29,404 nt of DNA. It comes from Ruminococcus sp. UBA3280 (GTDB lineage Bacteria; Bacillota; Clostridia; Oscillospirales; Ruminococcaceae). Numbering within the stretch: the first letter of the stretch is position 1; every line of letters begins with the position of its first letter. The translations under genes were made by a program, and so were the position numbers. The notes beneath the pieces are model-generated. The model did not search any database, was not told the DNA's origin, and worked only from the letters and a program-made list of their open reading frames with translations. Positions 1 through 9,369 of the stretch are shown piece after piece. The stretch lies in contig DETU01000012.1 in NCBI GenBank assembly GCA_002362175.1, forward strand, positions 18,077 to 47,480, read 5' to 3'.

Positions 1-120
1 TTTACCATTTATCATATAAATACATAAAAATCAAGCTTTTTTTAAAATACGGCTTATTTTCGTCATATTTGACAAGTGATAATTAATTATCAGGTTTTTT
101 ATACATCGCAATAGTCATTT
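1..120. other. Non-coding left edge with an AT-rich palindrome
   Basis: No gene is supported here. It lies just downstream of the thymidylate kinase stop and should hold the 3' end of the long minus-strand operon. The one clear structure is the 16-bp perfect palindrome TGATAATTAATTATCA at 77-92. It is followed on the plus strand by a T-run (95-100), so it could be a weak terminator for a plus-strand gene outside the window. I see no GC-rich terminator for the minus-strand operon. Confidence 0.4.
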
Positions 121-789
121 TTAACAGTCGGGGAAAAGCAATAGTTTTTTCATTTCACTAAAAATATCGTCTACAGAACGCATGGCATCATTTTCTATAC
201 ATTCAATAATATTCCAACCAAGTTTATACGCACAGTAATCAGCAGCTTCCTTTGAACGTCTGAGATATTCTATATCTCTTTCATGAATATCTTTTTTAGA
301 TTCGTCGCTTTTATAACGGACACTCATGAGTTTCTGGCTTGTTTCAAGGTCTGAACGCAGATAAATCACGCTGTCAGGTTCGGGAATACCAATATATCTA
401 TACTCAAACTCAAAAAGCCAGTCAAGAAAACTGTCCCATTCTCCCCTTTCAAGCTTTGAACACTGATGAACAGCGTTTGAAGTGGTATAGCGGTCGGCGA
501 TAACAATTCCACCGTTTTCATAGAAATCATGCCATTCGGTTTTAAAGCTTGCAAAACGGTCAACCGCATAAAAACTTGACGCAGCGTAAGGATTTACAGC
601 ATCGGCTTTTTTTCCGAACTCCCCCCTAAGATACATTTTTACAAGTGATGACGACGGACTGCTATAATTCGGGAAACATACCATTTTCACCGATTTACCG
701 ATACTTTCATAGTATTCCTTTAATTTTACGGTCTGAGTATGTTTACCGCTTCCGTCCAGTCCCTCTATTACAATAAGTTTTCCTTTCAT
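121..789 (-). CDS. tmk: Thymidylate kinase (dTMP kinase-like)
   Basis: Predicted cytosolic nucleoside monophosphate kinase, 222 aa, the usual length for dTMP kinase, which makes dTDP from dTMP and ATP. It opens with MKGKLIVIEGLDGSGKHTQT, a P-loop in which the Thr/Ser usual after GK is His (GSGKHTQ). The DR motif is at ADRYTTSNAVHQ, and an ASSFYAVDRFAS segment is, from memory, shared by clostridial dTMP kinases. I chose the ATG at 789 because AAGGAG lies just upstream and overlaps the stop codon of the preceding gene; an in-frame ATG at 867 would lie inside that gene. It is the last gene of the MoxR/vWA operon, 10 nt behind DUF5682, so it is probably translationally coupled. Whether it is a housekeeping tmk or serves the operon cannot be told here. 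The family call is firm; the exact nucleotide substrate is less so. Confidence 0.85.
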   Translation of the reverse strand: MKGKLIVIEGLDGSGKHTQTVKLKEYYESIGKSVKMVCFPNYSSPSSSLVKMYLRGEFGKKADAVNPYAASSFYAVDRFASFKTEWHDFYENGGIVIADRYTTSNAVHQCSKLERGEWDSFLDWLFEFEYRYIGIPEPDSVIYLRSDLETSQKLMSVRYKSDESKKDIHERDIEYLRRSKEAADYCAYKLGWNIIECIENDAMRSVDDIFSEMKKLLLFPDC

Positions 790-799
790 AAATAACTCC

Positions 800-3184
800 T
801 TATATACCAATAATTTTACATATTTCCATGTCAAGTTCTTCACCGAACACAAACATATTTTCATCAACCGCCTGTGTGCTTAGAATATCCTTTTTCTCCA
901 CACTGTGAAATTCAGCCACTGATTTTGCGGTGTCCTGAATTTCAGACGGAGTGAAATAACTGAATGCAAGTCTCATTGACGGAAGAATTTCAAGAAAATC
1001 ATCATATTCCATTTCTGTTATGAGTTTGTCAGTCATTTGCAGGAAAGAATCATCAGACAAGATAATATCACGTGCGGTACAAAAAAGACCTTTCAGAAAT
1101 TCCGCACCTTTTTTCTTTATTTCGGTACTTCCCATAAGATAGCCACGCATTGCGGTTTCCGCATCTGTTCTCCGTGATGAGTCAACAGCATACAAAAGAC
1201 CCGATACTGCTCCGTATACTGACGGTTCTTTATCAGCTGACTGTGTCATAGTAATAAGAGCCTGCTCAAAAACAGGAAGTTCAGACGTAAGAATATTACC
1301 TGTAATACTATACATACTTTTGAGAATTGAAATAAGTTCGTCCGCACGTTCAGAAGCAACATTCACCATTGACGGCAATGAAATTATCAGTTTTTCAAAA
1401 CATTGTCTTATATAATCAAGTGACGAAAAATCTGTAAATCCATAAAGTGCCTGTAAACTGTAAAGCATTTCAAAAAAGCCAAGACCTTTACCGACTGAAA
1501 AGAAGTCACCGTCCGCTGTAAGAATCTCATCTATAAGGTCAAGTTCTGTTTTTTTCAGGGTAATTCCCATAAGAAAACAGTCAACAGCCACCTGTGCCGC
1601 TGATACACAACGCATTTCATCGTGAAGTTTCTTAACCGCCATTGTACTGCACGCTTCCTCAATCGTGAAACCGTCTGTTGTATGGTCAATAAGAGATGCG
1701 TCAACATTCGGTGTTCTTTTGTAACGCCATTCCTCACGTACACGGCTTCTTCCCTTGTTGTTATGCAGGTCAGGACCTTTTTTCATAATGGCAAAATCTG
1801 TTTCAAGAAATTCCATTCTGTGCAGAAAACGGCTTAATTCCATACCTTTCTGTGTGGTAAAAAGAGGTACTTCAATATCATTCGGTATAACGTCCTTTAT
1901 TTTCAGACGGAATTTTTTACTCTGTTCTTCAAAGTCCGTTATAAGCGGTGGGACGTGGGTCTTATCGCCTATAAAACCAACGCCCTTACCCGTTGCAAGC
2001 TTTCTGAGAATGTCAAGAGGCAACGACGAAGAAATCGTTTTTTCACCTTTTATAAAAGTACTTGTAACACCGTCAAAAAGTTCGTACATTCCGCACTCTC
2101 TTGAACCTCTCAAAGCAGAAAGACCGTCCATGAGAGTTTTTGCGGAAGTGATGTCTGCAATAGACACGGGAATATCTTTCTTGTTTGTCTGTTTTGCCGT
2201 CTGTACAAGCAGGTCAAGAGTCAAATTATTATAGACATTTTCAGGAGAGTTGCTTTCAAGAAGTTTGTTTATTACCGTATCATAAAAATACGGAAAACTC
2301 ATTCCCGAAGCATAGCCGTGAAGTGCATCGGCTGATTCGTAGGAATACGCCATAGGATAACAGCCGTGCAGATTTTCGGGGATTTTACGCAGTTTAGGTG
2401 ACTTTATCTTTCCGTCTGAAATCAGCTTGTAAATGCCCAAACTGTGAAAACCACCAGTAACCACAAGAACCTTTTCATATTTCTGCATAGCTTCTGTTAT
2501 TCTCTGCGACATATGACTTTCACGGGCAAAAGTACCGTCTGTTTTCATTTCATCTTCAGAAGTTTCAAGACGTGTTATTATGCAGTAAGTGTGAAGCTGT
2601 TTAACGAACTTTTCGGGAGTGAGAAAGATTCCTGCTATCTCAAAGTATTTTTCCCAAAATTCGTCAAAACTACGGACATTTGTTTCTTCACAGATTTTTT
2701 CATAGAATTTACTTTGTGTAAGATGTGAATCGTCTGCATAACTATGTTTTTCGGTATTTTTACGCAGACCTTTCTGTTCTGCTGTATTGATAAGTATATC
2801 ACAGTACGGCAAGTCAATGAACTCCGAAGGAATACCCAGTATTTTCGCCTGTTTCATTGCGTTGTACTCAGGTGAAGAATACAGAAAAGGATAATAGCAT
2901 TTATAATCCTCCGCACTTTCACTCACAAGTTTTTTAGAGTCCTTGTAATAATAGTAAACGGCAGACGGCAGTTTTGTGTTTTCGTCTGTAAGGACAGGTA
3001 TAAGATTATTGGCGTTTTCCGGTCCTTCAATAAGAACTATGTCGGGTTTGTATTCGTTTATTGTCCTTACAAGCTGATACGAACAGACAGGACTGTGATG
3101 ACGTACAGGAAAAAGCAGAAGCCTTTCCGAGAGGTCAAAAGGAATCATTTCAGCAATTTCGCTGTTTCCGAGTATTTTTTCCAT
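800..3184 (-). CDS. DUF5682 family protein of the MoxR/vWA operon
   Basis: Large (794 aa) predicted cytosolic protein with no signal peptide or membrane segment. I recognise the DUF5682 family from FPVRHHSP (about residues 26-32), LIEGP (51-55) and VVTGGFHSLGI (241-251), and from its neighbours. The spaced RHH, EGP, R-x(3)-M (about 221-225) and GGFH elements resemble the metal-binding motifs of the TIKI/TraB/ChaN/EreA superfamily, which suggests a hydrolase-like N-terminal half; that link is inference. The rest is helical and unassigned. It starts at ATG 3184, 40 nt inside the end of the MoxR gene, with a GGTGG-type ribosome site. An internal ATG at 3145 is possible but has no good site. DUF5682, MoxR, SWIM, DUF4132 and vWA genes are, from memory, repeatedly neighbours in bacteria. 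Biochemical function unknown. Confidence 0.75.
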   Translation of the reverse strand: MEKILGNSEIAEMIPFDLSERLLLFPVRHHSPVCSYQLVRTINEYKPDIVLIEGPENANNLIPVLTDENTKLPSAVYYYYKDSKKLVSESAEDYKCYYPFLYSSPEYNAMKQAKILGIPSEFIDLPYCDILINTAEQKGLRKNTEKHSYADDSHLTQSKFYEKICEETNVRSFDEFWEKYFEIAGIFLTPEKFVKQLHTYCIITRLETSEDEMKTDGTFARESHMSQRITEAMQKYEKVLVVTGGFHSLGIYKLISDGKIKSPKLRKIPENLHGCYPMAYSYESADALHGYASGMSFPYFYDTVINKLLESNSPENVYNNLTLDLLVQTAKQTNKKDIPVSIADITSAKTLMDGLSALRGSRECGMYELFDGVTSTFIKGEKTISSSLPLDILRKLATGKGVGFIGDKTHVPPLITDFEEQSKKFRLKIKDVIPNDIEVPLFTTQKGMELSRFLHRMEFLETDFAIMKKGPDLHNNKGRSRVREEWRYKRTPNVDASLIDHTTDGFTIEEACSTMAVKKLHDEMRCVSAAQVAVDCFLMGITLKKTELDLIDEILTADGDFFSVGKGLGFFEMLYSLQALYGFTDFSSLDYIRQCFEKLIISLPSMVNVASERADELISILKSMYSITGNILTSELPVFEQALITMTQSADKEPSVYGAVSGLLYAVDSSRRTDAETAMRGYLMGSTEIKKKGAEFLKGLFCTARDIILSDDSFLQMTDKLITEMEYDDFLEILPSMRLAFSYFTPSEIQDTAKSVAEFHSVEKKDILSTQAVDENMFVFGEELDMEICKIIGI

Positions 3185-4248
3185 AATCCACCAACTTTAC
3201 CTTTTTCCTTTACTGCTGTACGGAAATATGACTTTAATTTTTCGAGGTCGTCCTTGTTTTCCTTGCATACCGCACCGAGAAGATTTTCAGTCATAACATT
3301 AAGGTCAACCTGTCCGTCACCGTAATACCATGCATGACTTATAGTCTGATAGTAAACGGAAACTGCTTCGGCTGTACTCATAACGGCTGACGGCTTGTCA
3401 ATGCGTGTTCCCTTGTCCGTAATACCCTCACGGAGTTCGTGATAAGTAACCGCAAGAAGTTCAGCTGCATCAACGTCAACAGGCATATCAATGTGACCTG
3501 CTTTCGCAAGGTTCTGAGCCTCACGTATAATAATCTGCTTTTCAAGCCTTACGTCCTTTACAGGTTCAACGGTCTCAAAATTAAAACGTCTTTTCAAAGC
3601 ACCCGACATCTCATTAACGCCTTTGTCACGGGTATTTGCCGTACCTATTATATTGAATCCGGGACGGGCAAAAACAAAACCGTCGTCAGCAAGTTCAGGA
3701 ATATTAAGAATCTGGTCACTCATTACAGAAATGAGACTGTCCTGAATTTCGGCAGGAGTACGTGTTATTTCCTCAAAACGTGCAAAAATTCCCTTTTCCA
3801 TTCCGACAAGAAGCGGTGACGGCACAAGTGCATCACGGCAAGGACCTTTTGAAAGCAGAAGTGCATAATTCCAGCTGTATTTAATCATATCTTCGGTAGT
3901 GCCTGCCGTTCCCTGTACGGTATTCGTACTTACTCCGCAACAACCGGCTGAAAGAAGTTCGGAAAGCATGGTTTTAGCCGTTCCCGGTTCTCCGACAAGC
4001 ATAAGCCCACGGTTTCCCGCAAGTGTTATAATACACCTTTCAACAAGAGCATCGTTGCCGTAAAACTTTCTTGAAATCTCAACATTTCCTTCGTCTGTCT
4101 TTACTTTTCCGCCAAGAATGAAAGTCCTTACTGCTTTAGGGGAAAGCTTCCAGTTTTCAGGACGCTTTCCGTTGTCGTACTTTGCAAGTAATTCAAGTTC
4201 GTCTGCATAACGAACTTCAACAGGCGGTTTAATTAAATTCTTTTCCAT
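3145..4248 (-). CDS. MoxR-family AAA+ ATPase
   Basis: AAA+ ATPase of the MoxR type, 367 aa. Walker A is GEPGTAKT (86-93). The Walker B region is GIFARFEEIT (153-162), with EE where most MoxR proteins have DE. Sensor 1 is GTANTRDKG (202-210), and a candidate arginine finger lies in ALKRRF (217-222). MoxR ATPases usually work with a vWA protein as ring-shaped chaperones that assemble or activate a client complex; the vWA partner is encoded four genes upstream at 9370-10515. I start it at ATG 4248, which has AAGGAT upstream, rather than at an in-frame ATG at 4287 that would overlap the DUF4132 gene. The spacer to that gene is 16 nt, and its 3' end overlaps DUF5682 by 40 nt, so the three are probably translated together. 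The client is unknown. Confidence 0.88.
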   Translation of the reverse strand: MEKNLIKPPVEVRYADELELLAKYDNGKRPENWKLSPKAVRTFILGGKVKTDEGNVEISRKFYGNDALVERCIITLAGNRGLMLVGEPGTAKTMLSELLSAGCCGVSTNTVQGTAGTTEDMIKYSWNYALLLSKGPCRDALVPSPLLVGMEKGIFARFEEITRTPAEIQDSLISVMSDQILNIPELADDGFVFARPGFNIIGTANTRDKGVNEMSGALKRRFNFETVEPVKDVRLEKQIIIREAQNLAKAGHIDMPVDVDAAELLAVTYHELREGITDKGTRIDKPSAVMSTAEAVSVYYQTISHAWYYGDGQVDLNVMTENLLGAVCKENKDDLEKLKSYFRTAVKEKGKVGGLWKKYSETAKLLK

Positions 4249-4264
4249 AAATTTTATCCTTTCA

Positions 4265-7200
4265 TTATTGTTCGTCTGTTCCTGCAATTGAAGTCAACTG
4301 CATAATTATTTCACTGAAATAGCGTGGGTTTACGTCTTTGATTTTAAGTTTTTTGTTAGTTCCCATACGATAGAAATAAAGAGTTTCAAGAGTCATCATC
4401 TCATTCTGCATCAAATCAATGCACATTCCGCTGAACTCTATTTCAGTTCTGTATCCCTTTGAAACGGTAATTTCATCATCGTGGACAAATTCCATAAAAT
4501 AGCCTGCGTCCTGCGGAACACCTGTTTCCCAGCCCATTTTTGTAAGTTTGCCTCTCAAAGTGTAGTCACTCACTTCCTTACCCTCAAAACGTGATATACC
4601 CTCCTGATTGAGTTCAGATTCTTCGGGTTTATAGAACGGTCTGCCAAGCTGATTGAACGGCTGTTTTATTTCATAGTCTGAAAGCTGTTCTGCCCATGAT
4701 GCACGCTGTTCGTCAGTGAGTTCAATCGGGTGGACAAGTCCGATTTCCGCATTTTCGGGTATTTCAAACTCATCTTCTTCTATATTTGTAAAACTTCCGT
4801 CGTCCATATATCTGAAACTTTCTTTAAGTTCACCGTATTCGTAAACTCCCCATATCAGACCAACCGCAAAACAGTGCATAACGGGATTCTTGACAAAAAG
4901 ATTATTCCACACTTCACTCGTCCACTTTCTGTCGCACATCAGAACGTATTCAAGACGGCTTTTCTGACTCTCAATAACTGCCTTAATCTGCTTCTTCATA
5001 ATCTTGAAATCGTTGTAGGACTTTTCAGCAATTTCCTTGTCGTCATTTACACCCGGTTTAGCCATATTCTTTACTTTTTTGTCACCGTTGTAAATTTCCA
5101 GTTCAAGCGATGGAGTAAGGTAAACTTTAAACTGTCTCTTTCCGTAGTCGAAAACACGGCACATATTCTCGTCAAAATTCATATCGGGAACAATTCTGTC
5201 ACCGAGTTCCTCCTTAGTTATACCAAGTTCCTTTGCGGCTATATCAAGTGCGTAATTTGCGGCATTGCGTACCTGTCTGTGCTTGAATTTACGAGCCATG
5301 TTGTCAACGTTCATAAGTGCTTCGGAACTGCCGTTCACAGCCATTGAATAAACCGCCTCAGCAGCAATAGCACCTCTTGAATGTTCCGACCATTCCTTTA
5401 TGTAGTGCATGAGATTTTCAATCATATCGTGACCGCCGTGAACTCCGCAGAACCAAAGAACCCATTTTGTTTTTGCAGCCGCACCTTTTTCAAGCCAGCG
5501 ACCGAAAACATCAAGTGTAAAATCACCCAGTTCGTCGGGATTGATTTTTCCTGCAATTTCAAGAGCAGTTTTGTTTACGGCAATTGATGTCATTTCCGAA
5601 TAAATTATAATCAGGGCTTTCAGGTAATCTTCGGAAACTTCTCCGCCGTCCTTAAAGTGTACGGTTTTATACGGGTGTTCAAAAAGCCATGCAACTTTTT
5701 TTACCTTTGTTGCACGTACAAGACTCGAAACTATGTCAACGTTTTCGGAAACTTTTCCGTCAGTTTCCGTACCGTAATTCATATCAAGAAGTACTGCGAT
5801 ACGTGTCTTGATTTTTTCGGATTTTTCCTTTTCAAAAGCCTTTTCCAGTGCTTCACGGTAATCTTCGTGATTCTTCTTTTCAATTACAGATACCGCTATT
5901 TCACGTATACCCACTTTTTTGGATTGTAAAAGTTCAATAACGTCGTCTTTCCAGTTGTGAGAGGAAATAACTTCCGTAACCGCTTTTTTTACGAATTTAC
6001 TTGTATCACCGACAAGTGCAAGAATCTGAGATTTATACTTGTCTGCATCTGCTGTGCCGAGACCTGAAACATATATCCATCTTGAAATAATATTCATGTC
6101 TTTTACGTTAACTTCTGCGAACATATCGGCACGCTCCGCAACGGCATTTGCAGAATTGAACATAACTTCGTCTTTTTCATTCCACAAACCGTCAATAAAG
6201 TTTCCAAGTGTTTCAAGAATAATTTCAGCGGATAAATTCTGTTCCGCAAGAATCTTTATAAGCTGTTTTTCGTTGCCTTTCAGTTCAAAATCCGTATAAT
6301 ATCTAACAATCCAGTAACTTTGTTCCTTGCATACAAAACAAAGAGTTATAACACGTTTCATAAAGTCGTCAAAACCGTATGTTGCTTTATAATTACTTTT
6401 CTCACCGTTATATCCCCTGATTACATCGTCCTTTATAAGCGGAAGAATATCGTTTATAGTACAGTTTCCCATAAGATAACTGCGTACTTCGTTCTTACAC
6501 ATAAAATGATTGCTTACATTTTTTGAAATACGTACCTGTGCTTTTTCTTTCAGGGCGTTTTCCTTAATGATATACTTCGGATTTGCCTTTGCTAAAATGT
6601 CAGCCATTTTCTTGGCAACAGAAACGTCCGAACGTAATTCCATAGACTTCACATACTCATCGGTATACTTTACGGCAAGTCTTTTAAGATGATTACGAAC
6701 ATATATGTTAGTTATATGCTTGTCCACAAGATAAGCTATATACACATAGTCCACACAGCCGGGAATTTCAGCAATCATGTCAAGAACTCTCTCAGGATTC
6801 GGCATATGACTAACGGAGTATTCAGTAACCTGAATTTCCTTGCATTTCTTTACAGCGTCAGTAAAATATGTACGGCACTTATCGGAAAAATAAGCTCCCT
6901 CTCCTGTCGCACACGCAAGTTCAATATAAAAAGCAGGTTTCTTGTCTATGAGACCGTGAACGTATTCAATAGCCTTTTCAACAATGGGGTCAGTCTCAGA
7001 CTTTGAAACAAGCTTTGATATGATTCCTTTCTTTTCAGGTACGGGACTCTGATTCAATGCATACGCACAAAGCAGTGCAATTGTAACGGGGTTGTCGTCC
7101 GCAAAATCAACAGCTTCAATACAAATCTTAGGAGACTTAATCTTGAAACCATAACTTACAAAAAATCTTCCCTGCAATTGTGCCACATACATCGCAAGCA

Positions 7201-7600
7201 GACAGGCTTCCGCCTTTTCTCCGAATCTTAAAGACAGAATCTTGATAAATCTATCTTCCTGTTTTATAAAATCAGCGTAATATCCGCAGGCACACATAAT
7301 AAATACATATGCATATGAACCGTAAATAGCCTGTGAAAGCAGTATATAACGCTCAAAAAGTTCCTCGCTTTTCGTGGCAATGATTTCACGCTTTATAGCT
7401 TTTTCAAGCTGTTCACGTTTTCTCCAGTCATCATTGATAAGTGCGTGATGTGGTATTCTGTCAAGCAGAGAATCGTTTCTTTCCTTTGATGTGTCAAGAT
7501 ACTCAACAGCAATTTCTATAGTTTCCTTTCTTATACCGTAAGCACTCATAGCTTCGGCAAGCTTTGAAAAACCGGTTGTATTTCCGTTTGAATAAAGCAT
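4265..7600 (-). CDS. DUF4132 domain protein
   Basis: Predicted 1111-aa cytosolic protein. The C-terminal quarter carries the DUF4132 signature: a GLIWGVYE...SFRYMDDGSF region, then GLVHPIELTDEQRASW and IKQPFNQLGRPFY. This domain also occurs in the E. coli MolR-type proteins. Upstream there is a long helical region with HEAT-like character, for example FVKKAVTEVISSHNWKDDVI, which I judge only by eye. No catalytic motif is evident, so a scaffold or substrate-recognition role in the MoxR/vWA system is an inference. The gene starts one base after the SWIM gene's stop, and its AGGAAG ribosome site lies in the end of that gene, so translation is probably coupled. Translation is open throughout, with no sign of a frameshift. 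Confidence 0.82.
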   Translation of the reverse strand: MLYSNGNTTGFSKLAEAMSAYGIRKETIEIAVEYLDTSKERNDSLLDRIPHHALINDDWRKREQLEKAIKREIIATKSEELFERYILLSQAIYGSYAYVFIMCACGYYADFIKQEDRFIKILSLRFGEKAEACLLAMYVAQLQGRFFVSYGFKIKSPKICIEAVDFADDNPVTIALLCAYALNQSPVPEKKGIISKLVSKSETDPIVEKAIEYVHGLIDKKPAFYIELACATGEGAYFSDKCRTYFTDAVKKCKEIQVTEYSVSHMPNPERVLDMIAEIPGCVDYVYIAYLVDKHITNIYVRNHLKRLAVKYTDEYVKSMELRSDVSVAKKMADILAKANPKYIIKENALKEKAQVRISKNVSNHFMCKNEVRSYLMGNCTINDILPLIKDDVIRGYNGEKSNYKATYGFDDFMKRVITLCFVCKEQSYWIVRYYTDFELKGNEKQLIKILAEQNLSAEIILETLGNFIDGLWNEKDEVMFNSANAVAERADMFAEVNVKDMNIISRWIYVSGLGTADADKYKSQILALVGDTSKFVKKAVTEVISSHNWKDDVIELLQSKKVGIREIAVSVIEKKNHEDYREALEKAFEKEKSEKIKTRIAVLLDMNYGTETDGKVSENVDIVSSLVRATKVKKVAWLFEHPYKTVHFKDGGEVSEDYLKALIIIYSEMTSIAVNKTALEIAGKINPDELGDFTLDVFGRWLEKGAAAKTKWVLWFCGVHGGHDMIENLMHYIKEWSEHSRGAIAAEAVYSMAVNGSSEALMNVDNMARKFKHRQVRNAANYALDIAAKELGITKEELGDRIVPDMNFDENMCRVFDYGKRQFKVYLTPSLELEIYNGDKKVKNMAKPGVNDDKEIAEKSYNDFKIMKKQIKAVIESQKSRLEYVLMCDRKWTSEVWNNLFVKNPVMHCFAVGLIWGVYEYGELKESFRYMDDGSFTNIEEDEFEIPENAEIGLVHPIELTDEQRASWAEQLSDYEIKQPFNQLGRPFYKPEESELNQEGISRFEGKEVSDYTLRGKLTKMGWETGVPQDAGYFMEFVHDDEITVSKGYRTEIEFSGMCIDLMQNEMMTLETLYFYRMGTNKKLKIKDVNPRYFSEIIMQLTSIAGTDEQ

Positions 7601-7601
7601 T

Positions 7602-9353
7602 TTATTTACTTCCTTTCATATTATATAATGATGTGATAATTTCAAGACGTTTTCTGCCCTGATGGATATATTCGTCGATTTCCCGCATTTTCAGAAGAAC
7701 GTCAGTACTGTTTCCGTCAACACTGTGACGGTATGATGATGCACACTGCATGAACTCTCCGATAAGTCTGCTCAGTCCCTTTAAACCGTAATTAAATGCA
7801 AGATTTTCAAGCTTATGGTCATTCTTTATATCCGCCTGTAGTCCGCCACGTACAATAACGCACATTCTGTCATTTATCTCCGAAAAAAGACTTATTATTC
7901 TTTCGGCATAAACCGCAGAAATATCAATGTCCCGATACATTTCGGGAAGTTCGTACACTTCGGGAACAGGCGGTTTTATAAAATCATATATTTCTATAGG
8001 GAAAAGAGTCAGTTCACCATCGAATATATACGCAGAAGCAAGAAATACATAATTTTTTTTCGGCTTCTTAATCATTCTTTCACCTATGCTTTCAAGAAGC
8101 TTTATAAATTCCTTTGTTTCCGCACGGTACTTTGCACGCACGGAAATTCTGTTCCCCTGAACGTCCTCCAAAATAATTATATACTGCTGACTGTACTTAT
8201 CAAAAGCACTTTCAATACAATTTTTCGGCTGTACAAAACAGAGTTTTTCAAGTTCGTTTTCAGGATTCTTTTCAGAAGTTTCTATTGCAAGCTTTCTGAA
8301 GTCGGTATAAATCATGTCACGGATTTCATCGCAGTCCAGAACCGCTTTACAACTTGAAATAATCTGTGTTTCCTGTGAGGACGACAATTTTCCTCCGCTT
8401 ACTTTAGCGTGAGCAAGTTTCATTTCAGAATGCATCATGTTGCTTAAAGACGAAGCCATTCCCCACGGGAAAGTCGTTCCCCTGAAATGCTTTTGTGTAT
8501 CATTATAGAAAACGGGTCTCAAATCAGACAGCGACAAAAAACGTTGTTCCGCATAAATGTCCATATTCAGAAAATAGTAAATTTCCCCCTCATACTCACC
8601 GCCTTTAACACGCCTCTGTCCTATAGGCATAATATTGAGATTACCATTATAGTCGGTGTAAGTCTGACGGAAAGTACCAAGCTGTTCAGGCTCAATATAG
8701 TCCGCTTTAAGAAGTTCAAGAACGGCAATACATCTGCATAATTTAGCTGTAAAGTTTTCCATGCTGAAAGACGCACGCCTTGCTATACAATCAGACAGAC
8801 GGCTCCCCGTTTCCCTTAATGCACGTTCTGCGTCCGCCATTTTCAGAGAATGACAACGCACAGCCGATGCCTCCAGCATATCAGGCATATTTTCAGGTAT
8901 ACGCACAAGACCGTATTTCAATATACTTCCTAACGTTTCAAGACACTGTTTAACACAGTTATGTATTTTTTCAATGTCACGCTCCGAAACCTTTTCTTTC
9001 TTTTTTTCCTCTTTTACTTCTGCAACGGATTCAGGCTTTTCAACGGGAGTTTCAGGCTGTACAGGAGATTCCGCTGTAACATCAAGTGAAACATTATTCC
9101 GCAGAATAAGAACAGCCCCTACTATATGACGGCATATTCCCCTTGCAACACAAGTACATTTACTTTCAGCAAGCGGTACGGATATTGTACAAGTTTCACC
9201 GCCCGTTCTTACTGTTGCCGAATTTTCGCCCAAGTCAAAATCTGCTTCAGCACCGTCAACGTCCTTACAGGCACGCTTATATGTTCCTTTGTTTGAAAGA
9301 CCGATAAGAAAATTTTCGTCTGCAAAAACAAGAGCTTTTTTCAATTCGTCCAA
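7602..9353 (-). CDS. SWIM zinc-finger protein of the MoxR/vWA operon
   Basis: 583-aa protein with a clear SWIM zinc finger near the N-terminus: C66-T-C68-x5-C74-R-H76 (CTCVARGICRH). SWIM fingers bind zinc and usually contact DNA or protein. A charged linker rich in E, K and P follows at about 90-125, then a long mixed alpha/beta region without a known motif. The start is a TTG at 9353 (TTG GAC GAA TTG); GAGGTG sits 8 nt upstream and no in-frame ATG matches the family N-terminus as well. It lies 16 nt after the vWA gene and 1 nt before DUF4132, inside a tightly packed operon. The SWIM/MoxR/vWA partnership is a recurrent neighbourhood; a role in client recognition is inferred. Confidence 0.82.
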   Translation of the reverse strand: MDELKKALVFADENFLIGLSNKGTYKRACKDVDGAEADFDLGENSATVRTGGETCTISVPLAESKCTCVARGICRHIVGAVLILRNNVSLDVTAESPVQPETPVEKPESVAEVKEEKKKEKVSERDIEKIHNCVKQCLETLGSILKYGLVRIPENMPDMLEASAVRCHSLKMADAERALRETGSRLSDCIARRASFSMENFTAKLCRCIAVLELLKADYIEPEQLGTFRQTYTDYNGNLNIMPIGQRRVKGGEYEGEIYYFLNMDIYAEQRFLSLSDLRPVFYNDTQKHFRGTTFPWGMASSLSNMMHSEMKLAHAKVSGGKLSSSQETQIISSCKAVLDCDEIRDMIYTDFRKLAIETSEKNPENELEKLCFVQPKNCIESAFDKYSQQYIIILEDVQGNRISVRAKYRAETKEFIKLLESIGERMIKKPKKNYVFLASAYIFDGELTLFPIEIYDFIKPPVPEVYELPEMYRDIDISAVYAERIISLFSEINDRMCVIVRGGLQADIKNDHKLENLAFNYGLKGLSRLIGEFMQCASSYRHSVDGNSTDVLLKMREIDEYIHQGRKRLEIITSLYNMKGSK

Positions 9354-9369
9354 AAAAATTCACCTCTTT

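Noticed and set aside
69..97. TTGACA at 69-74 as the -35 of a plus-strand promoter.
   Set aside because: No -10 box lies 16-18 bp downstream.
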